10,893 bases of DNA from Acidobacteriaceae bacterium UBA1795 (GTDB lineage Bacteria > Acidobacteriota > Terriglobia > Terriglobales > Acidobacteriaceae): positions 1-10,893 of the forward strand of contig DCFV01000106.1 of assembly GCA_002314435.1 (NCBI GenBank). The letters are read 5' to 3'. A program made the position numbers and the translations under genes. The notes beneath the pieces are model-generated. The model was not told the origin of the DNA. It ran no database searches and worked only from the letters and a program-made list of their open reading frames with translations. This document shows, piece after piece, positions 1 to 6,897 of the stretch (position 1 is the stretch's first letter; the number at the start of each line of letters is the position of its first letter).

Positions 1-1
1 G

Positions 2-499
2 GCTCTCTACGGGCTGCGCCTGCTCGGCATCGATGATGCGCGTGGCGCGGACCGCAAGCGCCTCGTCACTTTCGTCGAGATTGACCGCTGCGCCACCGAT
101 GCGATTGGCCTCGTTACCGGATGCCGGCTCGGCAAGCGTACGCTCAAGCTGCGCGACTGGGGCAAGATGGCCGCCACCTTCGTCGATCTCACTACCGGCC
201 GCGCTGTGCGCGTTGTGGCACTCGAGAGCTCACGCGGCGCGGCGCAGACCCTCTATCCACATCTCGCCACTAAGAGCGCGCAACAAATGGCTGCCTATCG
301 CGAGCTGCCTGATGCCGAACTGTTCCGCGAGCAGTGGGTTCATGTGGAGGTCGATCCCTCAGATCTGCCCGGCTTCAAATCCGAGCGCTTGCTGTGCCCG
401 CGCTGCGGTGAAGGCATTAACTTCGGCCGCTTCGATGAAGTTGACGGCCAGCGGCTCTGCCTCAGCTGCGCGCACCCCGAACTGTGCTATTGGAGCTGA
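2..499 (+). CDS. FmdE-family zinc-ribbon protein, 5' end outside window
   Basis: The reading frame is open from the left edge, so the start lies outside; 165 residues are visible. Residues 24-55 carry the FmdE-domain core (VEIDRCATDAIGLVTGC, then LGKRTLKLRDWGK), with Cys30 and Cys41 as conserved cysteines. The C-terminus holds a treble-clef-like zinc ribbon, CPRC at 132-135 and CLSC at 153-156. The family is named after subunit E of archaeal formylmethanofuran dehydrogenase. Bacterial members are usually orphan metal-binding proteins of unknown role, and nothing here suggests methanogenesis. The N-terminal His/Cys-Pro-Gly segment normally preceding the visible GLRLLG stretch must lie upstream. 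An internal ATG at 167 would cut the domain in half, so it is not the start. The gene converges on the glycosidase, with 28 bases between stops. The family is fairly sure; the function is unknown. Confidence 0.82.
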   Translation, partial: ALYGLRLLGIDDARGADRKRLVTFVEIDRCATDAIGLVTGCRLGKRTLKLRDWGKMAATFVDLTTGRAVRVVALESSRGAAQTLYPHLATKSAQQMAAYRELPDAELFREQWVHVEVDPSDLPGFKSERLLCPRCGEGINFGRFDEVDGQRLCLSCAHPELCYWS

Positions 500-527
500 C
501 GGCGCCGCAACTGGCTCTCGAGCACCT

Positions 528-2336
528 TCAGTACCGCTGCTTGACCTGTTCGACGTAACTCCGCCAGAGCCCTGCCAGAGCCTTCCACTGTTCCGTTGAA
601 GGGCTCTCCTGCGTCGCCTCCGTCCTCGTCACGAAGTAGAGCGCCGGAATGCCGATCGTGGGCTGAGCTTGCATGTACTCCCACCAGTTCTTCAGCGTGG
701 TCGAAGACGCGTTGTCCGTGTCCACCAACGGCCATCCCGCGATGTGCGCAATCTGCGCCCGCAGCCGCAGAACATCCGGCACATTGCGCGTCGCATACCA
801 GATATCGTTCAGCCGGATCACGTCGCTCGATTCACGGAACAGGGCATTCGGTGTCTGCGTCTCCACCAGCGCGTCCGGCCTCCACTTGTGCGCCTCGCTC
901 CACAGAATCCACTGGAACCGCCGCACGAACTCAATGCCCGTTGCCGGTCCCGTCAGAGGCAATCCCGGTGCAGCGGGCGCGCCCACCCAGTCTTCCTTGA
1001 AGCCATCGATTCCAAGGTCTTCCACAAGGTGACGAATCCGCGGGCGCAGATACGCCTCATATTCAGGCTTGCCCACGTCGGCAACCACGCACTTGCCACC
1101 TGCGGAGACGCACAGCGATTCCGGAAGTCCGTCTGTGTGCGCCACCGGCACCCACAGAAGAACATGCCGCCCCTTTGCGTGCTGCGCTGCGACGAAGCCC
1201 TTCATGTCCGGCCATTTCTTCTCATCCACGTCGAAGGAGCCATATCCCTGCTGCCACTTGTCGTCGATCACAATCGTCCCGAACGGCAATCCGCGCTGCT
1301 CCAGCGTCGCGATCCACTTCTCGTAGTTCGCCTGGGTGGCCATGGTGTTCGGGGCAACACCGAACGGAACTGATTCCACTGTCTGCTCGGCCCATCCGCA
1401 AAAGATCGGCAGGTGATGCCATAGCGCATCCTTGCCGCCAGCCTGTGTTGAAAAGCCGTTCGCATCCAGCCATCTGCTGTAACTGGCCATCGCGTCCAGA
1501 GCATCGCGTGCGAACGTTATCGCAAGAGCCGGCGAAGCAAACTCGCCGTCGATGGCGCGATAGCCCATGTAGTCAACAAACAGCGAAGCTCCGGCGTAAC
1601 GGGAGCCCGTGTATTCAAGGGCCGGGAACTGGTATTCGCCCGGTTTGGCGCCGATGCCGATCCCGGTCCACGCAGAGTCCGAGTGGAACGCCAGAAACAG
1701 CGGAGAGGGGGCAAACAGCCCCGTCATCCGCTCCGGGCGGAAATCCTCCTCGGAGTCCGGTTGCCGGTTCACGCTGAACCCCAGAACCTGTGGCATCGCT
1801 ATGTTGAATTCGAATTGGTTTGCGTGGTTGGGGCTTGGCGAAAAGTACCGGTCCGCGTAGATCGTCATGTCCCATGGGTGGCCGTCGGTCGTCCCGTTGT
1901 CCCAGCGGTGCGACACGCCATTGGAAAGGAAGTAGCACCGCCCCAGCCTTCCATGCCCGTTGGCGAACTGCTGAAACTCGATCCGATCACGCAGGAAGCG
2001 CCACTCGAACCGCCGCTCCTTCCATAGATCGCTGCTCGCCTTGGCAGTCAGCATCCAGGTTCCATCGGTGTTCTTGTGCGGTGAGTACGCGATCCCAGAC
2101 AGATGTTCTTCGGCGGTATCCGATGCCAGTCCAGTAACCACGGGCACCACGAACACTGGCTCGCCGTTCTCCTCAATGCGCAACTGCGGAGGCTCGCCCG
2201 ATTCGACGACCACGGTGTAGCTCGGCATTTCGATGGTTGTGGTGGGCTGCGGTGTCTGCGTCTGGCCGGACAGCGCGCCGGCGGCCGTGCACAGCACTCC
2301 GGCTAGAAGAAGTAGTGTTCGAAGTTGGATGTTCAT
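528..2336 (-). CDS. Secreted GH31-like (clan GH-D) alpha-glycosidase
   Basis: This 602-residue protein begins with a Sec-type signal peptide (hydrophobic about 7-23, likely cleaved near 22-25), so it probably acts in the periplasm or outside. Residues 35-290 form a beta-rich N-terminal region; a TIM-barrel catalytic domain spans about 305-570. GH31-like signatures are IVIDDKW (355-361) followed by YGSFDVDEKKWPDM, the HVLLW strand (391-395) and GIDGFKEDW (442-450). In the last, Asp449 fits the catalytic nucleophile of the K-x-D motif. Asp505 or Asp511 (ESSDVIRLND) are candidates for the acid/base. The arrangement recalls the MYORG-like branch of GH31, so alpha-galactosidase or alpha-glucosidase activity on plant oligosaccharides is an inference. 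The chain ends about 30 residues after the barrel and lacks the C-terminal beta-domains usual in GH31. No strong Shine-Dalgarno precedes the ATG. The clan is fairly sure; the substrate is not. Confidence 0.8.
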   Translation of the reverse strand: MNIQLRTLLLLAGVLCTAAGALSGQTQTPQPTTTIEMPSYTVVVESGEPPQLRIEENGEPVFVVPVVTGLASDTAEEHLSGIAYSPHKNTDGTWMLTAKASSDLWKERRFEWRFLRDRIEFQQFANGHGRLGRCYFLSNGVSHRWDNGTTDGHPWDMTIYADRYFSPSPNHANQFEFNIAMPQVLGFSVNRQPDSEEDFRPERMTGLFAPSPLFLAFHSDSAWTGIGIGAKPGEYQFPALEYTGSRYAGASLFVDYMGYRAIDGEFASPALAITFARDALDAMASYSRWLDANGFSTQAGGKDALWHHLPIFCGWAEQTVESVPFGVAPNTMATQANYEKWIATLEQRGLPFGTIVIDDKWQQGYGSFDVDEKKWPDMKGFVAAQHAKGRHVLLWVPVAHTDGLPESLCVSAGGKCVVADVGKPEYEAYLRPRIRHLVEDLGIDGFKEDWVGAPAAPGLPLTGPATGIEFVRRFQWILWSEAHKWRPDALVETQTPNALFRESSDVIRLNDIWYATRNVPDVLRLRAQIAHIAGWPLVDTDNASSTTLKNWWEYMQAQPTIGIPALYFVTRTEATQESPSTEQWKALAGLWRSYVEQVKQRY

Positions 2337-2361
2337 AGGATCTGCGAGAAAAGTCCCACAA

Positions 2362-2391
2362 ATCTTAATGCAGGCAGGCGCAAACCGTAAA
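2362..2391 (-). promoter_or_regulatory. Possible promoter of the glycosidase gene
   Basis: Read on the minus strand, TTTACG (2391-2386) and TAAGAT (2367-2362) are separated by 18 bases and lie about 25-55 bases before the glycosidase ATG. Each box matches the sigma-70 consensus at only four of six positions. Position and orientation suit the gene, but chance matches of this quality are common. Confidence 0.25.
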
Positions 2392-2551
2392 CGACGGGGT
2401 CAGCCCGCAACTGCCGCAAAATCAGGATTCAGAAAAGGGGAAGGGTAGTTTCTTCGCAGGCATTCCATCCTGCGTCGCTCGTTTGAATCGTCGCAGATCG
2501 CCCGCAATCCGGCTGGAACCTGGATATTGCGCAAGATTTGCAACCGAATAA

Positions 2552-2575
2552 ATGCTCTTAATTATGCTCTTAATT
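2552..2575. repeat. 12-bp tandem direct repeat ATGCTCTTAATT x2
   Basis: The unit ATGCTCTTAATT occurs twice head to tail with no mismatch, followed by one more A. It lies in the AT-rich part of the intergenic region, about 60 bases upstream of the candidate yajC promoter. It also overlaps a weaker promoter-like pair (TTGCAA at 2538-2543, AATTAT at 2561-2566 after a 17-base gap). It could be an activator or repressor binding site repeated on one helix face, or a simple slippage duplication. Confidence 0.75.
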
Positions 2576-2635
2576 ACGACAATTCTGGTCCTCGAATTCC
2601 GGCCAGAAGCCTGCTGTGGCCTGTGCGCGCCAGCC

Positions 2636-2665
2636 TTGACACATCTGAGGTTGCGCATTTCTTAT
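2636..2665 (+). promoter_or_regulatory. Candidate sigma-70 promoter for yajC-secD-secF
   Basis: A perfect TTGACA -35 box (2636-2641) is followed after 18 bases by TCTTAT (2660-2665), a four-of-six match to the -10 consensus. TATCTT at 2663-2668 is an alternative -10 but would need a 21-base spacer. Transcription would start near 2672, giving yajC an untranslated leader of roughly 300 nt. Confidence 0.45.
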
Positions 2666-2943
2666 CTTGCTAGGACTTCTTTGGGATTTGGCTTGGCCTT
2701 TGGTTGCGGAAGCGATGCAACCTGCCCGGCACGTGCGAGGGAAGTCTGTGTCGAAAAGGAAGAAGACGGTAGCTGGCTCAGAGTTTGCGCACGGGTGGTG
2801 GGGTAAATAGGCATTCGCCGCATTCGCAATCTCTGCCTCCTTCCAGTTTCTGTGCCAGACCTGTACGGGGCCAGAAGCGTTCCCGGAGACAAATTTCTTG
2901 ACGGGCTGTCGGCCTCAGGTCGACTGTGTCCGTGCCTTGGGCG

Positions 2944-2959
2944 GGCGCAAGCCTGCGCC
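2944..2959 (+). other. Short GC hairpin just upstream of yajC
   Basis: GGCGCA (2944-2949) and TGCGCC (2954-2959) form a perfect 6-bp stem with a 4-nt loop. It ends 16 bases before the yajC ATG and just upstream of the likely ribosome binding site. It could modulate initiation, but a stem of this size can occur by chance in GC-rich DNA. Confidence 0.35.
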
Positions 2960-2975
2960 GCGGGGCGAGTAAAGG

Positions 2976-3305
2976 ATGAGCGTGGCAACGAGTTTGGCTT
3001 GGTTGGTGGCAGCGCCCGCAGCAGGCGGCGGTGGTCTTTCGATGCTTCTGCCGCTGCTTTTGATCCCGGTGCTTTACTTTGTGATGATCCGCCCGCAGCA
3101 GAAGCGGCAAAAGCAGTGGCAGCAGATGCTCGGCAGCATCAAGCCAGGCGACCGCGTCACCACTGCAGGCGGTATCCGGGGCACCATCCTTTCCATCAAG
3201 GACGATGTCCTCATCATTCGCGTGGCTCCGGACAACCTCAAAATGGAAATCGTCAAGAACGCGATTGCTTCGGTCACCACGCAGGAAAGCTCGTCGGCCT
3301 CCTAG
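2976..3305 (+). CDS. yajC: Sec translocon accessory subunit YajC
   Basis: This 109-residue single-pass inner-membrane protein belongs to the SecDF-YajC accessory complex that associates with SecYEG. It has a short Ala/Gly-rich N-terminus and a membrane helix at about 21-38. The family hallmark YFVMIRPQQKRQKQ follows at 34-47, then the small cytoplasmic beta-domain (IKPGDRVTTAGGIRGTI, 55-71, and the final KNAIASV). Length is typical. The ATG at 2976 touches the AAGGA at 2972-2976, too close to serve as its ribosome site. The in-frame GTG at 2982 sits 5 bases beyond that motif and may be the real start, which would remove two residues. secD follows after 36 bases, the usual order. The tgt gene that often precedes yajC is absent here. 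Confidence 0.95.
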   Translation: MSVATSLAWLVAAPAAGGGGLSMLLPLLLIPVLYFVMIRPQQKRQKQWQQMLGSIKPGDRVTTAGGIRGTILSIKDDVLIIRVAPDNLKMEIVKNAIASVTTQESSSAS

Positions 3306-3341
3306 GTCGCCATTGATTTTTCGGATTAGAGAACTGGGACA

Positions 3342-4949
3342 ATGAAAAAGAATCTCAAAGGCAGAATCGCCCTGATCGTCGCGGTTCTGGTTGTGTTCAT
3401 CTACGGCATCTTTGGCGTGCCCTCCGGCTTCTCCGGCAAGGGGCTTCTCGAAGGGGTGACCAAGCGCATTCATCTTGGCCTCGACCTTCGCGGCGGAGCT
3501 CACCTGATTCTGCAGGTGGTCGTCTCTGAGGCCGTCAGCGCAGAGACAGACAGCGCGTTGGCGCGCATCCAGCAGAACCTGAAGGCTGCCAACCTCACCT
3601 ACACACAGGTCATCAAGCCCGATCCGAACAAGCCGCAGATCATCCGTATCGAGGGCACTGCACCCGGCAAGGCTAGCGATGTCCGCTCGCTGCTCGATGC
3701 CAAGTACTCGAATGAGTACGATATCTCCGGCGGCTCGGACAACAACTTCGTCGTGACGATGAAGCCGCAGGTCGAGCAGGCTCTCCAAAAGAAGACCGTG
3801 CAGCAGGCCATTGAGACGATCCGCGACCGTGTGGACACGCTCGGCGTCAGCGAACCGGTCATCCAGGAGTATGGCCTGGGCGAGAACCAGATTCTGGTCG
3901 AACTGCCGGGCATTGAGGACCTGGACCGCGTAAAGAGCATCATCCAGTCCACCGCGCGCCTTGAGATTCACCCTGTGGTCGGCGGTCCCTATCAGGACGA
4001 GCAGACGGCTCTGGCCAGCGTTGGCGGCGTGCTTCCACCTGACCAGCAGCTTTCTCACTTCTCCGGCATGCAGGGCTCTGACTCTGACAGCGTCTACGTG
4101 CTGCAACGCGTGCCCGTGGTGGCCGGCAGTGACTTCCGCTCCGCTGACCCCGGCACCAGCGAAAGCGGCCAGCGCGCCGTGCGCTTCACCCTTACCAACG
4201 AAGCCGGCGACCGCTTCTACGAGTACACCAGTGCCAATGTGAATCACGCCATGGCCGTGGTGCTCGGCGGACGCGTACGCGAAGTGGCCAATATCAAGAG
4301 CGCCATCCGCGACTCAGGCGAAATCGAAGGTAGCTTCTCGGCCGACGAAGTTGAAGTTCTCTCCAAGATGTTGCGCACAGGTGCTCTACCGGCATCTCTC
4401 AACTATCTTGAAGATCGCACCGTCGGCGCTTCGCTCGGTGCCGACTCGATCAAGGAAGGCGTGACAGCCGCCATCGTTGGCGTAATGCTAGTCATGGTCT
4501 TCATGCTCATCTATTACCGCGGCTCAGGCGTCAACGCCGACCTGGCCCTGATTCTGAACCTGGTGATTCTGCTCGGGTTCATGGGCTTCTCCGGCGCCAC
4601 GCTCACACTCCCCGGTATTGCCGGCGTCATTCTCACTATTGGTATGGGCGTCGACTCCAACGTGCTGATCTTCGAGCGCATTCGCGAAGAGGTCCGTGCC
4701 GGAAAGGCGGCCTCGGCGGCTGTCGATCAGGGCTTTGCGCATGCTTGGGTCACCATCATCGATACACACGTGACGACCATCGTTTCGGCGGCCATCCTGT
4801 TCCTGTTCGGAACCGGCCCCGTCAAGGGCTTTGCAGTTACCCTGACCTTTGGTCTGGCAGCCAACCTGTTCACGGCGGTCTACGTCTCGCGCGTTATCTT
4901 TGAAGCCCACCTGAACAAGCTTGAGCCGGGCGAGATGGTATCGATTTAG
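3342..4949 (+). CDS. secD: Protein translocase subunit SecD
   Basis: SecD works with SecF in the inner membrane, using the proton motive force to help pull exported proteins out of SecYEG and release them into the periplasm. The 535-residue chain has a first membrane helix (about 8-25) and the LGLDLRGG motif (45-52). A large periplasmic domain follows (about 60-365), including the conserved GLGENQILVELPGI stretch (178-191). The C-terminal five-helix RND-like bundle spans about 370-520. GMGVDSNVLIFERIREE (434-450) carries the membrane Asp438 expected to take part in proton flow. The length fits a SecD of the short, separate-gene type. The ribosome binding site is weak (GAGA at about 3329), which may mean coupling to yajC 36 bases upstream. 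secF follows after 86 bases. Confidence 0.97.
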   Translation: MKKNLKGRIALIVAVLVVFIYGIFGVPSGFSGKGLLEGVTKRIHLGLDLRGGAHLILQVVVSEAVSAETDSALARIQQNLKAANLTYTQVIKPDPNKPQIIRIEGTAPGKASDVRSLLDAKYSNEYDISGGSDNNFVVTMKPQVEQALQKKTVQQAIETIRDRVDTLGVSEPVIQEYGLGENQILVELPGIEDLDRVKSIIQSTARLEIHPVVGGPYQDEQTALASVGGVLPPDQQLSHFSGMQGSDSDSVYVLQRVPVVAGSDFRSADPGTSESGQRAVRFTLTNEAGDRFYEYTSANVNHAMAVVLGGRVREVANIKSAIRDSGEIEGSFSADEVEVLSKMLRTGALPASLNYLEDRTVGASLGADSIKEGVTAAIVGVMLVMVFMLIYYRGSGVNADLALILNLVILLGFMGFSGATLTLPGIAGVILTIGMGVDSNVLIFERIREEVRAGKAASAAVDQGFAHAWVTIIDTHVTTIVSAAILFLFGTGPVKGFAVTLTFGLAANLFTAVYVSRVIFEAHLNKLEPGEMVSI

Positions 4950-4976
4950 GCGCAGCCTCCGCTGGAGGGCTGACGC
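4950..4976 (+). other. Stem-loop right after the secD stop codon
   Basis: The bases immediately after the secD TAG fold as GCG/CGC, CAGCC/GGCTG and TCC/GGA around a 3-nt loop, with two single-base bulges. That gives about 11 pairs in total. No T-run follows, so it is not a standard terminator. It could stabilise the secD mRNA 3' end or reduce translational coupling to secF. Confidence 0.45.
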
Positions 4977-5035
4977 AATACAACTTCAATGCCGGAGCCA
5001 CCTGTGCTTCGGCCCCAGGGAAGGCAGAGAATCAA

Positions 5036-6007
5036 GTGGAACTGTTTCGCAGCGTAAACGTGGACTGGCTGGGGAAGAAGTGGTACTTCCTCGGCTTCTC
5101 ATTGATCTTCAGCGTCGCAGGCATTATCTCGATGAGCGTGCACTGGGCCCAGATCGGCAGCCCGGTTCCACTCGGCGTCGACTTCCGCGGCGGCACCCAG
5201 GTCCGTATGCAGTTCCAGCGGACGCCGGACACCAGCCAGATTCGCTCGGCCATGGACGCTTCCGGTATTCGTGACGCGCGTATCCAAGCCATCCAGAACG
5301 TCAACCAGGCCTCCAGCAACGAAGTCCTCATCAGCCTGCCCGAAGAGACCAACGAGGCCGCCCTCGACACCGGCCGCGAAAAGATTGTTGACGCCTTGCA
5401 TGCCCACTACAGCAATCCGTTTGCGGTGCGCAATGTGCAGGTGGTTGGCCCAACGGTGGGCAAGCAGCTTGAAAAGCAGGCCACCCTGGCAACGCTCTAC
5501 TCCATGGCGGGCATGCTGGTTTATCTCTGGTTCCGTTTCCAGCTCATTTACGGCGTAGCCGCCGTAGTGGCCTGCTTCCACGATACGTTGATCACCGTGG
5601 GCGCCTTCGCGCTCACCAATCAGGAGATCAGCCTGACGGTGATTGCGGCCATCCTTACGCTGGTCGGCTACTCGATGAACGACACTATCGTCGTCTTCGA
5701 CCGCATCCGGGAGAACCTGCGGCTCAGCCGCCGCGAGGGCCTGGCAGACGTCGTCAACCGCAGTATCAACCAGACCCTGAGCCGAACCGTGCTCACTTCG
5801 GGCCTGACGTTTCTTACGGTTCTTTCGCTCTACGTCTTCGGCGGCCAGGTGCTTAAGGGCTTCTCCTTCGCTCTGGTTGTCGGCATTCTCATCGGAACAT
5901 ACTCGTCGATCGCCGTGGCGGCGCCGATGCTGGTGGCTTGGCAACAGTGGCGCGCTGGCAAGGAAACCACAGCGGCACTGCCTGCGGCCAAGCGCCCGCG
6001 AGTCTAG
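5036..6007 (+). CDS. secF: Protein translocase subunit SecF
   Basis: SecF is the partner of SecD in the proton-driven export complex. The 323-residue chain has an N-terminal helix (about 15-35) and the family motif GVDFRGGTQVRMQF (47-60). A small periplasmic domain (about 60-145) precedes five C-terminal membrane helices (about 150-305). Conserved residues expected in proton conduction are visible: Asp183 in FHDTLITVGAF and the GYSMNDTIVVFDRIREN motif (211-227). The start is a GTG, preceded by AAGG (5021-5024) and GAGA nearer the codon. No ATG gives the conserved N-terminus, so the GTG is accepted. The tail after the last helix is short and basic (AAKRPRV). The length is usual for bacterial SecF. 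It ends the Sec group, 162 bases before tonB. Confidence 0.97.
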   Translation: MELFRSVNVDWLGKKWYFLGFSLIFSVAGIISMSVHWAQIGSPVPLGVDFRGGTQVRMQFQRTPDTSQIRSAMDASGIRDARIQAIQNVNQASSNEVLISLPEETNEAALDTGREKIVDALHAHYSNPFAVRNVQVVGPTVGKQLEKQATLATLYSMAGMLVYLWFRFQLIYGVAAVVACFHDTLITVGAFALTNQEISLTVIAAILTLVGYSMNDTIVVFDRIRENLRLSRREGLADVVNRSINQTLSRTVLTSGLTFLTVLSLYVFGGQVLKGFSFALVVGILIGTYSSIAVAAPMLVAWQQWRAGKETTAALPAAKRPRV

Positions 6008-6043
6008 CACTCGAGGGCATTTGCACCGATTTTGCGGTAGGCT

Positions 6044-6072
6044 TTGCAACCCGCGCATAGTTCTGCTATAGG
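6044..6072 (+). promoter_or_regulatory. Promoter upstream of tonB
   Basis: TTGCAA (6044-6049) and TATAGG (6067-6072) are separated by the optimal 17 bases. The -10 box is preceded by TGC, which gives an extended -10 element. Transcription would begin near 6079, about 90 nt upstream of the tonB ATG and just before the inverted repeat. This suggests tonB-exbB-exbD can be expressed independently of secDF. Confidence 0.55.
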
Positions 6073-6095
6073 TGAAGGACACTCCAGTGGTACAG

Positions 6096-6137
6096 TTTAG
6101 ACGCCCGGGAACATTTTCACTTTCGCCGGTGTCTAAA
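6096..6137 (+). repeat. Inverted repeat in the tonB leader
   Basis: TTTAGAC (6096-6102) is repeated inverted as GTCTAAA (6131-6137). Pairing continues inward in part (CC with GG) around a loop of roughly 20-28 nt. It lies between the predicted transcription start and the tonB ribosome site (GAGG, 6160-6163, 6 bases before the ATG). It could be a dimeric regulator operator or an RNA stem that affects translation. Confidence 0.45.
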
Positions 6138-6169
6138 TTGAGGTAACCAAACCCGATTCGAGGCTGGCC

Positions 6170-6889
6170 ATGTTTGAAGATTCCACATTTGAATCCGGAG
6201 GACGAATCAAGAGCAAGAGCAAGTATTGGATGATGGTGACGTTCATCACCAATGGCTCGATTCTGCTGCTCCTGATTCTGATCCCGCTGATCTATCCTGA
6301 GGCGCTGCCCAAGGCTGCCATGCAAACGCTCTTGGTTGCACCTCCGCCGCCCCCGCCGCCGCCCCCCCCGCCGCCGCCGCCGGAGGTGCATGTTGTGCAC
6401 GTGCAGTCGGAGATGATGAATAACCAGCTCGTCGCTCCCACACGCATTCCCAACAGCATCAAGCAGGTGACGGAGAAAGAAGCTGCTCCCTCGAGCTTCG
6501 GCGTGGCCGGTATGGAAGGCTTGGGTGGTTCCAGCGGCTCCGGCGTGATGGGCAGCGTGTTCGGCAGTGGTGGGCCCAAGGTTCAGGCCGCCGCTCCCAA
6601 GAAGGTGAACATCTCGGCCGGTGTCGCGGTCGGTATGTTGCTCCAGAAGACCCAGCCGATTTATCCCCCCATCGCCAAGGCAGCTCGCGTTTCGGGCACT
6701 GTCGTCCTGCAGGCGACAATTTCCAAGGCGGGGACCATCGACAATCTGCGCGTAGTTAGCGGGCCTGCAATGTTGCAGCAGGCGGCCCTCGACGCCGTCC
6801 GCACCTGGCGCTATCGCCCCTACCTGCTCAACAACGAGCCGGTTGAGGTGGAGACCACTATTAACGTGATCTTCAGCCTGGGCGGTTGA
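6170..6889 (+). CDS. tonB: Energy transducer TonB
   Basis: TonB couples the inner-membrane ExbB/ExbD motor to outer-membrane TonB-dependent transporters. The 239-residue chain has a cytoplasmic start with Lys/Arg residues (12-18) and one membrane anchor (about 22-42). Then comes an uninterrupted run of 14 prolines (58-71) and a Gly/Ser-rich flexible linker (about 110-140). The C-terminal TonB domain spans about 158-239, with QPIYPPIAKAARVSGTVVLQ, GTIDNLRVVSGPAML and DAVRTWRYRPYLLNNEPVEV. This is a minimal TonB, with a short periplasmic reach and without the long Glu-Pro/Lys-Pro repeats of enterobacterial TonB. GAGG at 6160-6163 supports the ATG. It is the first gene of the ExbB/ExbD group, with its own likely promoter. 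A role as a TolA-like protein is less likely because the C-terminal domain is clearly TonB-type. Confidence 0.93.
   Translation: MFEDSTFESGGRIKSKSKYWMMVTFITNGSILLLLILIPLIYPEALPKAAMQTLLVAPPPPPPPPPPPPPPEVHVVHVQSEMMNNQLVAPTRIPNSIKQVTEKEAAPSSFGVAGMEGLGGSSGSGVMGSVFGSGGPKVQAAAPKKVNISAGVAVGMLLQKTQPIYPPIAKAARVSGTVVLQATISKAGTIDNLRVVSGPAMLQQAALDAVRTWRYRPYLLNNEPVEVETTINVIFSLGG
6341..6382 (+). repeat. Polyproline-coding CCN tract in tonB
   Basis: Fourteen consecutive proline codons (one CCT, the rest CCG or CCC) include an eight-base C run. Such tracts are slippage-prone in replication and would stall ribosomes lacking elongation factor P. In the protein this forms a stiff polyproline-II rod just outside the membrane. 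Confidence 0.95.
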
Positions 6890-6897
6890 GTGAATCC

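Larger units (their letters stand above)
2337..2975. other. Long intergenic region between glycosidase and yajC
   Basis: These 639 bases separate the divergent glycosidase and yajC genes. No open frame here resembles a known protein, and none has a good ribosome binding site. The part around 2525-2700 is visibly more AT-rich than the flanking genes, as expected for a promoter zone. It contains a 12-bp tandem repeat (2552-2575), a candidate promoter (2636-2665) and a short hairpin just before yajC (2944-2959). If transcription starts near 2672, yajC has a leader of about 300 nt. I see no tRNA, RNase P, tmRNA or SRP RNA signature in it. Confidence 0.6.

Noticed and set aside
669..1373. Open frame of 234 codons on the plus strand inside the glycosidase
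   Set aside because: It opposes the catalytic barrel of the glycosidase, whose motifs are intact; composition is typical of a shadow frame.
2676..2975. Possible structured RNA (RNase P, 6S or SRP RNA) in the yajC leader
   Set aside because: A GAGGGAAGTCTG string near 2738 loosely recalls an RNase P motif, but the rest of the conserved core is missing and no long-range pairing is apparent.
2852..3316. Open frame of 154 codons overlapping yajC in another phase
   Set aside because: yajC in the overlapping frame carries the family hallmark; the alternative is Arg/His-rich and unrecognisable.
2778..4247. Long open frame of 489 codons on the minus strand across yajC and secD
   Set aside because: It is antisense to two unmistakable Sec genes, its protein has no recognisable domain, and such frames are common opposite GC-rich codons.
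6250..6600. TonB might instead be a TolA-like protein of a Tol-Pal system
   Set aside because: The C-terminal domain has TonB-type features (YPPIAKAARVSGTVVLQ, WRYRPYLLNNEPVEV), and no tolB or pal gene is present in the window.
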